The notes under the pieces were generated by a model that saw nothing but the letters and a program-made list of their open reading frames with translations, did no database searches and was not told the origin of the DNA. A stretch of DNA of 64,000 nt from Macrosoma leucophasiata (Eukaryota > Arthropoda > Insecta > Lepidoptera > Hedylidae), in assembly GCA_036365455.1 (NCBI GenBank), contig JAWQUS010000008.1, positions 16,227,501 through 16,291,500 of the forward strand. The letters run 5' to 3'. The translations under genes were made by a program, and so were the position numbers. This document shows, piece after piece, positions 26,601-32,830 of this stretch. Every line of letters begins with the position of its first letter. The first letter of the stretch is position 1.

Positions 26601-29504
26601 ATCTGAAGCCTCAAAAGTAGTTAAAAATATTGAAAATGCTATACATCATTTTAAAGAAAAATATAAATGATAGACTAACAGGATTACAGTTTCCACAATC
26701 CCTGTAAACTTTCTCAATGATCCTACTGGTCTGATCTGTATTACTCTCCGAATCTAGAATTAATCTTAATATTACGTCTCGGGTCCTTAATTCGAGTAGT
26801 CGTGTAAACAAACGGAATAAAACCGAGTGATTCTATTTAGGTTGTTAATCGGATTGAAGTATTTGCAAACGACACCTAGAATTGCCGAGCGATATCATTG
26901 CAGACAGCTTAGAGCAGTTGAGAATATAGCTCCAAGGCGGTGTTAAAACATCTTACTCAAAATATAATTTACACCAGACATTGAACAAAAAAGTTAAGAG
27001 TCGAATTAATCATTTGGAGGCTTAAACTTTTTTAAATGGTAGACGATGCAATCGTTTTCATGTAATGACCATACTTTAATTTCACGAGACACGAAAGAAT
27101 AGAAGGCAACGTTTGGAAAAGCGGAGCTTGAGGTTTTATCTCATAAAGCGTATCTCGTAGAAGGGGAAGTGCGATCTTAAACACAGGATTTTTGACACAG
27201 GATTTCAATCGAAAAATGGTGGCAATAAGTCAGCCTTTTGTGTAGCCAAATTAAACATGCCAGAATTTAAATCGACGTAAAAGAGAAAGCACTCCAATCA
27301 GAAAACTTCTGAGCGACATAGGCATAAGCCATAGTCATAAATATCGTTGTCTTAATGGTTAGTGTATGCTCAGCTTGTTATTATTCTAAGATTTAATTTT
27401 TCTAAGCCCATAGTCGAGTTAAAGTATTTCAAGATAAAAAAAACCGAAACAATCAAAATATGATAGTTCACATTTTAATATCAAGTCTGCAAAGTTTTCA
27501 ATGAATAATGTACAATTTAATGAAAATATACCGAACGCAGAAAAATTCTAAGACGCTATTATCATAGGGAGTAAGAGACCACTTAAGAGCCCTGACAACG
27601 GTTTTTAATGGCCTGTTTAAACAGATGTTGAAATTAAAGACATAAAAATGAGATTGAATAAGATTTTCTGTTAAACGAACAAACCGATTGAATTTATATC
27701 TAGTACAGGGTGTGTAAGACTGATGTGCCTGGAACTAAAATAAAGAAAATTTTCGATATATTTACTCATTTTTTCAGTTTTGTTATGAAAAGACTTGACT
27801 TTGGTTCAAATAAGTGTGAAATGTAATTAATAATTCTAAATACTTATCTCGAGTAAGGGAAGTATTAACATATTAAAGGCGCGGGCTCAACGCGACGCAT
27901 GCTGTGCACGGACACGCAGCCCATTTTAGCTGCGTGTATTAATTTGTTTGACACATTGACCCACGGTCAATGTTTGCACTGGAGTACATGAAGACCCACG
28001 AATAATGTATGGCGTGGCGCACAGAGTCTACGCACAGTACGCACGTCCCACTGCAATCCAAGGATAGATAAGCGAGCTGTACATAGTCATGGGCCATATT
28101 CTTGTACTCCCAGTGGAAACGTAGACCCACGTTGACAGCGTTGAGCTATGTAACCGCCTATTCGAGCTAGCCACGCATGTATCAATGACGTCAATTCATG
28201 TGTAGCCTCTTCGTGGGTTGCAGTGGACACTACCACATACACTTTCATATAAAGCGAAGCTTAATACACGTGCGCAGCTTCTCCGTGCGCCGTGGTTGGC
28301 CCGCGCCTTAAGATCCGGACAAGACACAATTTCTTGTTTAGTGCGGTGCAAATTGCTTAAGTATGATTCTGGGTGGTAGAGGTATAATCTCAATTGTTCT
28401 CCAACGGTTAATATAATTGCTCTTTTGACTATGTCTCATCATAAATCTTCAATAATGTAGGCAACATTATTATTTATTTTAATAATCAGAAAACCGTCGG
28501 TAAACTATATTTGCGAAAACTGGTGATAGAGCTCCAGTGACGGAGCTCGCGGGCATAGGCACCACCGCATCACCTAATATACTGGCCTCTAAATGGTAGT
28601 GTTCAGCACTATCGTGTTCCGGTCAGGTGGTAATGTACGGCCCTTTAATTTCCGGGTCAGAGGCATAACACCTCAGGCCTCAGGAATGGCAACGCATCTG
28701 CATTTTGACCTTGGTCTTTGTGTCTATAGGCTGTAGTCATCACTTAACATCAATGTGAACTGCTTGTTTGTTTGCCACTTCCATTACATAAAAAAGTAAA
28801 TTTCATTAGTATATGGTCGTCACTAAGCGTAGGTATAGATTACAATTCACAATCCATTAGTATCTATTTTCGGCATGTACTGGAATATACACGTCGGACG
28901 CTAGCAGTGATGAGCAATTATTTTATCGGATTACACATCTATACTAGATGTGTAGGTAAGTATATCAATTATACAATCTAGTAAGTACGTCCGCATTGAT
29001 GAGAGCTTTTTGCCGGTACATAATTGAGGCATGAACATTGGTTTTAAGTGACGCCTAAAACCACATAAATAGGAATAATCAGCACGAATATAAGACCAGC
29101 TAGACAATACTTACACGTAGATAAAAGAAAGGGTAAGAGTTGCAGCTATTATTAAATTTACTTAGTTTGACTGAGTGAGTAAAATTTATGTTTAAGTGTA
29201 AAAGGAATGTTTCCTTTGACACATGAATACATAAAACTTTGTTTGGCATAGGCAATATATCGACAATATATAAGCTTCTGTCAATATAAATACCTACTAC
29301 ACTTACCGTCTTATTTCCCATCACTGCGGCAACCTTTTCACTGTCTTCAGTGGATTCGAACACTTCAATCCAATTGTCTTGCTCTGCAAGTGACGTGAGT
29401 TCATCTCCGAGTTCCTTAAAGAAACCTTTATTGTTCGAGCACAGAGTGACTTCGCTGCATGCTGCCGCGAAATTCGGATCTACATTTACGTACATTTGCG
29501 CCAT
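5480..29504 (-). CDS. SMYD4: SMYD4-like SET/MYND protein, 12 coding exons
   Basis: Minus-strand exons, in order: 29504-29307, 25309-25138, 23319-23137, 21629-21483, 19938-19859, 18520-18399, 17767-17631, 17328-16885, 15550-15367, 9525-9310, 8680-8536, 5674-5480. Every junction is GT-AG, phases agree, and the sum is 2223 nt (740 residues plus TAA). Domains: helical TPR-like N terminus (about 1-260); SET start GRFAVANDPIRTGDILL; MYND zinc finger with HCLHC, CPKC, FCSITC and YHAYEC; a basic insert; SET core NHEC and ENYGP; post-SET RCECVAC; helical C terminus. This is the architecture and length of SMYD4, a putative lysine methyltransferase family. The usual Asn after the NHxC motif (NHSCxPN) is Ala here (NHECYPA), so activity is uncertain. 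The acceptor at 29512 just before the ATG implies an upstream 5' UTR exon that I could not locate. Confidence 0.92.
6158..6364 (+). CDS. possible orphan coding exon inside SMYD4 intron
   Basis: An ATG at 6158 (context TTAATGTCG) opens 69 codons ending at a plausible donor AAA|GTAGGT at 6365. The product (MSDLTRTKLKRSEVGIECGV..., then QNIKQSAQNLNAIKANS) matches nothing I recognise and shows no repeat similarity elsewhere here. A foldback element starts 60 bp downstream, so any continuation is interrupted. It may be noise or a nested plus-strand gene. Confidence 0.2.
6424..7592. mobile_element. foldback-type element with ~170-bp inverted ends
   Basis: The ends 6424-6600 and 7427-7592 are inverted repeats, beginning CGGTCATTGCCCGTGGTACA. 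Each arm also holds several copies of a GTGGTACACCT / GTGGTCCACCT motif, so the arms are internally repetitive. The centre has no transposase; 7020-7345 is another interspersed repeat. No clear target duplication was found. Confidence 0.8.
7020..7345. repeat. interspersed repeat ending GAAGTCGGTTAAA
   Basis: It shares CCCTCGATTT, TCCAGGATCCCATCATCACAT, TTCAAATTATCGGTGAAC and CGAAGTCGGTTAAA with 40850-41232; 32735-32830 is an inverted end fragment. It lies inside the foldback element. Confidence 0.75.
8180..8395 (-). repeat. LINE 3'-end fragment, split
   Basis: The ACGCCAGGTCCCTAGGGG-type sequence, then GCGCCAGATATCCCGGTCCTGACACACC, is antisense to the C-terminal codons of the LINE at 30200-30600. 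The piece near 8350-8390 (TTCATACATGCACGCC) continues the same family. Confidence 0.65.
8536..8680 (-). CDS. SMYD4: SMYD4-like exon 11, extra cysteine cluster
   Basis: Acceptor CTTTCAG|ATGTCC, donor TATCAA|GTAAGT. The cysteines CPNMSC, CLPAKC and CSKC may form a further zinc site after post-SET; a helical stretch (DLVKIYLDTIDRC) follows. Confidence 0.88.
9085..9215. repeat. interspersed repeat (AAAGACCTCCACTRC family)
   Basis: It resembles 58775-58880: AGCCGAAAGACCTCCACT, a dyad of Cs and As, ATCGCCACGCTTGGC and GCGGATTGGC. It lies in SMYD4 intron 10, close to exon 10. Confidence 0.6.
9310..9525 (-). CDS. SMYD4: SMYD4-like exon 10, SET end and post-SET
   Basis: Acceptor GTTATAG|GTATT, donor GTGAG|GTAAAT. 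It encodes NIVLRATRPLMPGEVI, the catalytic-tyrosine motif ENYGP, the SMYD signature RQRSLACRYWF and the post-SET cysteines CECVAC. The preceding intron (9526-15366) is the longest, 5.8 kb. Confidence 0.93.
9620..9745. repeat. degraded copy of the 44975-45270 repeat family
   Basis: GGCATGCAGTTCCCGTGGATGCTAAGTGA, a CTATA/GACATC block and CAGAGGTCAAAATGCAGAT follow the order of the better copies. Confidence 0.5.
9750..10840. other. intron sequence, nothing identified
   Basis: AT-rich SMYD4 intron. 10700-10745 contains AGGGTACGGCACCCT, the edge of a common interspersed repeat. No supported exon, and the open frames here lack splice or family support. Confidence 0.5.
10843..11100 (-). repeat. LINE 3' end with GTAT tail
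   Basis: Tail GTATGTATGTAT at 10843, then antisense LINE C-terminus. The reading matches 30323-30574 through NGCRGPGR and KSLRN..ACMKRMM, with breaks. It is a 5'-truncated dead copy in SMYD4 intron 9. Confidence 0.75.
11565..11935 (+). repeat. GC-rich SINE-like repeat, full copy
   Basis: About 370 bp of G+C-rich sequence in an AT-rich intron: CGGCGGCTGGTGTAGATC, GGGTGACCGCTAGTGGCAA, GTTAAGCCGTCGGTCCCGGT and ACCCACCCACCTCCACC. The same sequence occurs inverted at 42405-42715. No open frame; it is probably a SINE. Confidence 0.7.
12190..12400 (-). repeat. interspersed repeat G, reverse copy
   Basis: It is the reverse complement of part of 14985-15290: ACATCTCCGGGCACTTTACC here against GGTAATGTGCCCGGAGATGT there, plus the cassette with GGCCCATGTAACA. 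Confidence 0.7.
12835..13674. mobile_element. non-autonomous hAT-like element, 840 bp
   Basis: The ends CAGTGTTGCCAAC and GTTGGCAACACTG are inverted repeats, flanked on both sides by the exact 8-bp duplication ATGGGCTA (12827-12834 and 13675-13682). An 8-bp duplication and a CAGTG start are hallmarks of hAT transposons. ACGTAG motifs recur near both ends and could be transposase binding sites. No transposase frame remains. Confidence 0.92.
14495..14710. repeat. interspersed repeat E (CCCGTGACTTCGT...GACAGACAG)
   Basis: AGCTGTGCCCGTGACTTCGTCC, TCTGCCAGTGGAAGTCCCGTCAAAATCGGT, GAGATTAGCGGGAACAAACAGA and a GACAGACAGACAA end. Related copies lie at 23342-23640 and, reversed, at 24640-24795. The 168-codon open frame across it is an accident. 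Confidence 0.75.
14841..14966. repeat. two adjacent hairpins, 21-bp and 26-bp stems
   Basis: 14841-14861 pairs with 14863-14883 with one mismatch and a 1-nt loop. 14910-14935 pairs perfectly with 14941-14966 around TTCAT. Both lie in SMYD4 intron 9. Confidence 0.9.
14985..15290 (+). repeat. interspersed repeat G, long copy
   Basis: About 300 bp starting at a CTCGGAAGCCTAGTGG block and ending CTGCCTACCCCTTCG. It contains GTTTCGATTCTCGGG, which resembles a tRNA-type B box, so it may be a SINE. 21110-21470 holds more degraded copies. It abuts SMYD4 exon 9. Confidence 0.6.
15367..15550 (-). CDS. SMYD4: SMYD4-like exon 9, SET catalytic motif NHEC
   Basis: Acceptor TATTTACAG|CGGAA, donor AG|GTAAGT. 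It encodes the SET strand VIYTAVGIYPTGALFNHECYP. NHxC contacts the methyl donor in SET proteins; the Asn usually seen two residues later is Ala. Confidence 0.93.
15673..15970. mobile_element. short inverted-repeat element, GC-rich
   Basis: The ends are inverted: GCATAGAGCAACACGGGC...GAGGGGAGTAGCC against GGCAnn..CTCCCCTC...CGTGTTCCTCTATGC. It includes a strongly GC-rich patch (15700-15720) and (AC)n at 15783-15800. It lies in the intron just upstream of SMYD4 exon 9. A fragment recurs at 535-640. Confidence 0.65.
16371..16378 (+). promoter_or_regulatory. possible TATA box before GC-rich stretch
   Basis: TATAAATA followed by AGAGGCCGGGATCG and a GC-richer stretch to about 16560 with a run of 14 A. 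It has the look of a retroelement promoter or solo LTR, but no LTR boundaries or target duplication were found. Confidence 0.25.
16885..17328 (-). CDS. SMYD4: SMYD4-like exon 8, SET-I region with basic insert
   Basis: The largest exon (444 nt). It opens GSGMSILSHIALRMV as in SMYD proteins after MYND, then has a charged, probably disordered insert (KKSKMKSRKERLNRSKR) and closes with helices around RKGADYLKRVIMAMFL. Donor AAAGG|GTAATT. Confidence 0.88.
17631..17767 (-). CDS. SMYD4: SMYD4-like exon 7, MYND zinc finger
   Basis: Acceptor GTGTGCAG|GCTTC, donor ATAG|GTAAGT. The remaining MYND ligands are here: CPKC, FCSITC and YHAYEC. With HCLHC from exon 6 they give seven Cys and one His. Confidence 0.93.
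18399..18520 (-). CDS. SMYD4: SMYD4-like exon 6, SET start and first zinc pair
   Basis: Acceptor TTCTTGTAG|GGACGG, donor AAAG|AG|GTATAT. It encodes GRFAVANDPIRTGDILL, the N-terminal SET strand that holds the cofactor, and then HCLHC, the first cysteine pair of the MYND finger. Confidence 0.92.
19138..19400. repeat. interspersed repeat (AGGGTTCCGTACCCC family)
   Basis: AGGGTTCCGTACCCCAGGAAA and GTCTGTCTGTCTAGA, followed by diverged sequence that includes GTAACCCAAACATGGACGTGTAA. Similar words recur at 31800-31925 and 62660-62690. Confidence 0.4.
19415..19490 (-). repeat. LINE 3' tail fragment
   Basis: (GTAT)n then CTTCACGCCAGGTCCCTAACGG and GAGAGTGTAGAGCGCC, the 3' terminus of the LINE family at 30200-30600, here in reverse. 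Confidence 0.75.
19859..19938 (-). CDS. SMYD4: SMYD4-like exon 5, pre-SET linker
   Basis: An 80-nt exon. The acceptor ATCTAAAG|GTATAT is weak, but it restores the frame from exon 4; donor AATAAG|GTTAGT. It reads ILLTGGAKQNMPALSKL plus an acidic end. A second AG 18 nt further in (CTGGAG|GTGC) is also in frame, so the 5' edge could be six codons shorter. Confidence 0.75.
20215..20475 (-). repeat. interspersed repeat C, reverse copy
   Basis: CTGGTGGTAGAGCCCCAG, GAGCTCGCGGGCGAAGGCACCACCGCATTACC, TAGTGTTCAGCACTATCGTGTTCCGG and GGCAACGCATCTGCATTTTGACC-type blocks, antisense to 44975-45270. Confidence 0.8.
21110..21475. repeat. diverged copies of repeat G
   Basis: CGAATCGTTGGTGTTTGCGTGTATGT at 21160 and GGTTCAATCTCTGAGTCG at 21294 match the order of repeat G at 14985-15290 but are heavily diverged. 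Confidence 0.4.
21483..21629 (-). CDS. SMYD4: SMYD4-like exon 4, end of TPR region
   Basis: Acceptor AATAACAG|AAGCC, donor CCAG|GTATTT. It encodes EITRAKVSYELAGRLL, the last TPR-like helix, and a charged linker ending NPPDKP. Confidence 0.88.
21724..21987. mobile_element. 264-bp MITE with TA target site
   Basis: The roughly 42-bp ends GGATCCCACTGC...ATTTCGTTC..AGATATGCTGC are inverted, and TA flanks each end (21722-21723 and 21988-21989). This fits a Tc1/mariner-type non-autonomous element. The interior is AT-rich and non-coding. Confidence 0.85.
22326..22510 (-). mobile_element. Penelope-like element 3' end fragment
   Basis: It matches the 3' end of the Penelope element at 55600-55780 in the same order: GTATTAAACTAAAATGATT, CGACGT.TCGGTCG, CTTCCATGG and CGTAGCG. 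Only the terminal noncoding part is kept. Confidence 0.65.
23137..23319 (-). CDS. SMYD4: SMYD4-like exon 3, TPR helices
   Basis: Acceptor TTTTCCAG|GAGTC, donor AAAG|GTATTG. It encodes a TPR motif: LALALWLRSEILQRL, then RAALADLKLAL, then YYWRMGHCYK. Both phases match exons 2 and 4. Confidence 0.9.
23342..23640. repeat. interspersed repeat E copies
   Basis: AGCTGTGTCCACGTTTTCGTTCGCGTAGAAT, GAACTTTCATTAGTAGATAGCTCATGTAATAAG, then GTGAAAGTTCCGTCAAAATCGGTAAAGC and (ACAG)n. 23430-23460 and 23540-23565 are partly inverted copies of each other. Confidence 0.65.
23658..24032. mobile_element. MITE, TTTAAGCCGCGGAC ends
   Basis: The ends TTTAAGCCGCGGACGCA and GGTCCGCGGCTTTA are inverted. The body (GCATGCTGTGCACGG.CACGC, CGTGGGTTGCAGTGGACAC) is shared in the same order with 27873-28312. 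The GC-rich open frames across it are shadows of this element. Confidence 0.8.
24033..24125 (-). repeat. tRNA-derived SINE fragment, reverse
   Basis: ATCTGTAGGCCA followed by GGTGCGGGAATCGAATCCGCG, the reverse complement of a tRNA-type B box region. It matches the SINE at 53085-53310. Confidence 0.7.
24640..24797. repeat. interspersed repeat E, reverse end
   Basis: CTGTCTGTC, GCTTGACCGATTTCAC, CAGCTGATGTAATAAGGAGTAA and TCTACGCGGACGAAACCGTGGG read as the reverse of repeat E. Confidence 0.65.
25138..25309 (-). CDS. SMYD4: SMYD4-like exon 2, TPR-like helices
   Basis: Acceptor ATTTCAG|ATAATG, donor GCAG|GTCAGT. The product is helical and Ala/Leu-rich, with LNEGDLNKALALASQAVLRAP resembling a TPR helix pair. 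It starts in phase 0 and ends one base into a codon. Confidence 0.88.
25574..26457 (+). repeat. repeat E long copy with internal 31-bp tandem
   Basis: It starts TAGCTTTTGCCCGCGACTTCGT and ends AAACTTTCGCCTTTATAATA, separated by a GC-rich patch (25740-25870). A 31-bp unit containing GCCTATGTGTTATTCTGATG is tandemly doubled at 26287-26348. Confidence 0.6.
27873..28312. mobile_element. MITE, second copy of the 23658 family
   Basis: The ends TTAAAGGCGCGGGC and GCCCGCGCCTTAA are inverted. The interior shares CATGCTGTGCACGG, TTAATTTGTTTGACA and TTCGTGGGTTGCAGTGGACAC with 23658-24032. It lies in SMYD4 intron 1. Confidence 0.82.
28518..28795 (-). repeat. interspersed repeat C, near full copy
   Basis: ACTGGTGATAGAGCTCCAG to TGCCACTTCCATTACATAAAA, the reverse complement of the layout at 44975-45270. 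It contains CCTCAGGCCTCAGGAATGGCAACGC and ACATCAATGTGAACTGC. Confidence 0.82.
29307..29504 (-). CDS. SMYD4: SMYD4-like exon 1 (start codon)
   Basis: It encodes 66 residues from MAQMYVNVDPNF, ending at donor ACG|GTAAGT in phase 0. TTTCAG|GATCAAAATG upstream shows that the exon begins at 29511 with a 7-nt leader, so the promoter lies further upstream. Confidence 0.88.
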
Positions 29505-29943
29505 TTTGATCCTGAAAGAAAAATATATTGAATCTTGAATATTTCATTGCAAGGTATAGTGCCTCACATCAAAAGTGCTGCACAGCTAAATTCATACTTT
29601 CAAGTCAAACATTTTATTTATTATATTGATAGAGTTCTAGCAACGAAGCTCGAATGTATAGAAGTGTGTGTGTATGTCAGCAAACATCGCATCTATGATT
29701 GCACACTGCAGTGTTTCGTAGAGATGGGAATAAAAACCCCCATAACTTTTGGCACAGGCAAAACAGCTCGGCGCCTAATTCTGGTAAGCCATCTGTATGC
29801 ATTATTTTTTGGTGGATACGTCCTTAGTCTCCAGTACCTATAATCTTTCGATGTGAATTGTATGCCTGCTTGCAATTTTCAAATATAGCAATACGGTGCT
29901 ATTTGGATCACAGAATGTGATGCATATCACATAAGGTAACGTA

Positions 29944-30082
29944 ACGTATTGTATGAATGTATGTATATTCACGCCGGGTCCCTAACGGGGTAGGAAGAGA
30001 GTGTAGAGCGCCAGATATCCCGGTCCTGACATACCTCTCGTGCCTCGTCTACCTTCATCATTCTCTTCGTACATGCACGCCG
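29944..30082 (-). mobile_element. 5'-truncated LINE insertion with 12-bp target duplication
   Basis: A 139-bp LINE 3' end (tail GTATGAATGTATGTAT, then antisense C-terminal codons) flanked by the exact duplication TAAGGTAACGTA at 29932-29943 and 30083-30094. This is the target-primed insertion signature of a retroelement. Confidence 0.9.
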
Positions 30083-30199
30083 TAAGGTAACGTACCTTCA
30101 TATTATTCCTCAGATAATCTAACAAACACAGAGGCTAGACATATGCATTTCATTATTAGGTACATTATTTTCAGATAGCTCTATTTATAAACTAGTTAT

Positions 30200-30600
30200 T
30201 AGACATATAGACAGAATAATCGCGTTCGTAATGAAGATGTAAGAAAGAGGCTTTGTGTGAATGATAGTATCGGTGTAAAAATGAAAAAAGACATGCTCTG
30301 ATGGTTCGGGCATATACAAAAAATGTCGAATGAGCGAATGACTAAACAGATATACAATGCGAATGTGAATGGTTGCAGAGGCCCAGGAAGACCAAGACTG
30401 ACCTACCATGACCAAATAGGTCGAGTTCTGTCTGATGGTGGGATCAAAAGTCTTAGGAATCGGCGTGCATGTATGAAGAGAATGATGAAAGTAGACGAGG
30501 CACGAGAGGTTTGTCAGAAGCGGGATATCTGGCGCTCTACACTCTCTGCCTACCCCGTTAGGGACCTGGCGTGAAGATACATACATACATACATACATAG
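30200..30600 (+). pseudogene. LINE reverse transcriptase C-terminus, dead copy
   Basis: It encodes the C-terminal part of a LINE ORF2 protein: a WFGHIQKMS-type motif broken by TGA just before, then NGCRGPGRPRLTYHDQIGRV and ACMKRMMKVDEAREV, ending RDLA-stop, followed by the tail (ATAC)n at 30578-30598. Fragments of this family recur at 8180, 10843, 19415, 29944, 47815, 51655 and 53410. The clade is not determined. Confidence 0.82.
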
Positions 30601-31124
30601 ACAGAATATTATACAATATCGAAAAGAAATGCCGCTTGTTATCGTACAGCCGTGATTAAGTTACATTTGATTTGAGTGTGCCGTGTATAATAGGCAAGGT
30701 GGATGGAGGTGAAAAGTAACTCACCCTTCGGGGGGTTAAACTACAGTACCTTGTTACCCACGGGCCTTTCACCTACGTCGACAGCAGGTGTTTTTTTAAC
30801 TGAGAAAAAAATATACATCGCTAGCGTGTAGCTACACCTTTCTTTCTTTTATATCTATCTATTGCGAAAAATGAGAAAATTCCTTTGAAAAATCCAGACG
30901 GAGATTGTTTTTAGAAGCTAAATGGTATAACATTTTTTAGGGTTACGTCAGAGAATATTTAATAATACTACGTATAGAATGGACACTTCGACCTCCCGCC
31001 CATTTGCCGCGCTTCACCCAATCTCTTCCCCGCTTATGGGCGACGGTTGGTACTCTACAGCGAGGTTGCGAGCGGCCTAGTTTTGATTAATTTGTAATCG
31101 AATATTTTTTTTATTAACATTAAG

Positions 31125-31217
31125 ATGGTGCTTTATTGTGCAGTGTATGCCTGTCTGTCAACAAGTCGTGACAAAAAAAGATCATTTTTCAGTTTCCCGA
31201 AGGAAAAAATCCCTAAG
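31125..31217 (+). CDS. THAP zinc-finger first exon
   Basis: An ATG at 31125 opens 31 codons ending AAG|GTAAAA. The reading MVLYCAVYACLSTSRDKK, then RSFFSFPKE, fits the start of a THAP domain: the C-x4-C pair and the hydrophobic F-x-FP motif. THAP domains bind DNA in transcription factors and in P-element-like transposases. The second half (C-x2-H zinc ligands and AVPTIF-type tail) must lie in later exons that I could not find. It is head to head with SMYD4, so it could be a host gene or a transposon-derived one. Confidence 0.6.
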
Positions 31218-31936
31218 GTAAAATAATTATGATCATAATTACAAAACTTTTTTATTTAGGTAACTAAATACTTTTTTAATATTATAATTTCTTACCTTTA
31301 CGCTATGTGATTGCATTGCATTAGTAATAAAAGTGTTTCAGTATATTGAATTGAAGTGACTTGTCGACGTAATGAGTAGGTAGTGAGCGTTATTTTCCAA
31401 TACTTGTGCTATTTGTAGACGTAGTGTTGGTGTTTTCATGTTTTTAAAATGCACCGGTAAACTGGGTAAAACTGGTATATAGAAATTTGCCTTACTGTTG
31501 AGCTGCAGGTGGCCGATATCAGCCAAGAAAATAAAATTAGAAATCAATTGTCATATTTTTCTCGTGGCCTAACGGGGTGCATAGTGTAAACCGGGTCAAA
31601 GAATAGAAAGAAAGAAAGAAATATCTACGTTAGTACATAGTATTATTTTACGAGTATTTCTATAATGTCGGTGCGAGGCCTAAAGTGATAACGTCATAGC
31701 CCTACGTGCTACACTGTGTGCGTGCACGTGTGACTACACGTCACTGATTGATGTCTGTGTAATAGGTAACCAAAATAAGCGTTTGTATGGAATTTTGGCG
31801 GAGTGTCCGTGGTGTGGTTCCGTAGTACACAAGAAACTCTTATAGTTTCGGCATGTCTGTCTGTCTGTCCGTTCGCGGTTTAGCGCAAAAACTTTTGGTA
31901 CTAGAGACTTGAAATTTCGCACAAGTATATACCTTA

Positions 31937-32285
31937 GGGCTTCCGCCCACGTCCTACTTTTTGTAGGACCGATAATCGGTCCAATTTTGTGACCGACTCA
32001 ACGCCCACGTCCGTTTTTTTTGTCGGTGGAGCAGCACGTCATAGACAGAGAGCCGAGAGAATCTCATGAGTATAAGGAGGAAAGTGGATTTACAGAGGAA
32101 GGTTCGTCATTGGCTTTTGAGGAACAAAAGTGAAAAAAGAAAGTTCTGGGTTGATCCAATAATCTCTCAGAGATTATTGAAGGGGATATTTAATGTTCGT
32201 CATGCTGATCTCAGATGTGAGACTTTGACCACACAAGTTTTTTAAATATTATAGAATGTCAATTATTATTAGTAAATTTTATGAA
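31937..32285 (+). pseudogene. 5' end of PIF/Harbinger element with broken transposase
   Basis: It begins GGGCTTCCGCCCACG after TTA (31934-31936), which fits a Harbinger end and its 3-bp target. ATG at 32066 opens a frame (to 32245) with KRKFWVDPIISQRLLKGIF and HADLR, the N-terminal motif of HARBI1-type DDE nucleases. At the T run 32237-32243 the frame slips; the next frame continues KFFKYYRMS..KFYEQL, the following conserved motif. The element then stops at 32285 where another repeat begins. All catalytic residues are missing. Confidence 0.72.
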
Positions 32286-32531
32286 CAACTAGCTGTTGCC
32301 CGCGATTCGCCCGCGTGGATGTCGTTTAAAAAGTAGCCTATGTTCTAAGAAATTATAAGTTGTCCTCAAACACCACGTACTTTTCTTTTGAAGTTTTTCC
32401 TGATTTTTTTTGCTATAAACCTCACGGAGTCCGAGACCTTTCCAACGAATGCAAAACCGTGGAAATCGGTTCATGCGTTCTGGAGTTATAGCGTCAGGAA
32501 GGAAAACCCGACTTATTTTTATATTATAGAT
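32286..32531 (+). repeat. interspersed repeat (AGCTGTTGCCCGCG family)
   Basis: CTAGCTGTTGCCCGCGATTCGC, AAAAAGTAGCCTATGTTCT, TTCCAACGAATGCAAAACCG and TTATAGCGTCAGGAAGG. It follows the Harbinger fragment directly, so it is the younger insertion or marks a deletion joint. Confidence 0.7.
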
Positions 32532-32734
32532 GACACGTCCTTCTAGTAGGGGAGACGAATCTAGGTCGACCTTCACCTATCTGTTCACCAAATGAAATAT
32601 TGTTTGTATCCATTTTTTTAAGCAGTTTTTTTTTTGTATTTGTTAACTAACCAAATGTATTTGAAACAAAAATTTTTAAACATATAAAATTGGTGTTTGA
32701 GGTTTATTGGTAACAGATCGGTGCAGTCACTTAT

Positions 32735-32830
32735 TAACCGACTTCGAAAAAAAGGAGGAGGTTCTCAATTCGTCCAGATCTTATTTTTTAATGTATTTTC
32801 ACCGATAATTTTATTCACTTACCTGTTTAC
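32735..32830 (-). repeat. end of GAAGTCGGTTAAA repeat, reverse
   Basis: TTAACCGACTTCG, AAAAAGGAGGAGGTT and CACCGATAATTT are the reverse complement of the end of the repeats at 7020 and 40850. Confidence 0.7.

Larger units (their letters stand above)
29513..31124. promoter_or_regulatory. divergent upstream region between SMYD4-like and THAP genes
   Basis: It holds the two LINE fragments above and a GC-richer stretch at about 30990-31075. The unseen 5' UTR exon and promoter of SMYD4 (minus) and the start of the THAP gene (plus) must lie here or beyond. No TATA box or initiator could be assigned. Confidence 0.3.
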
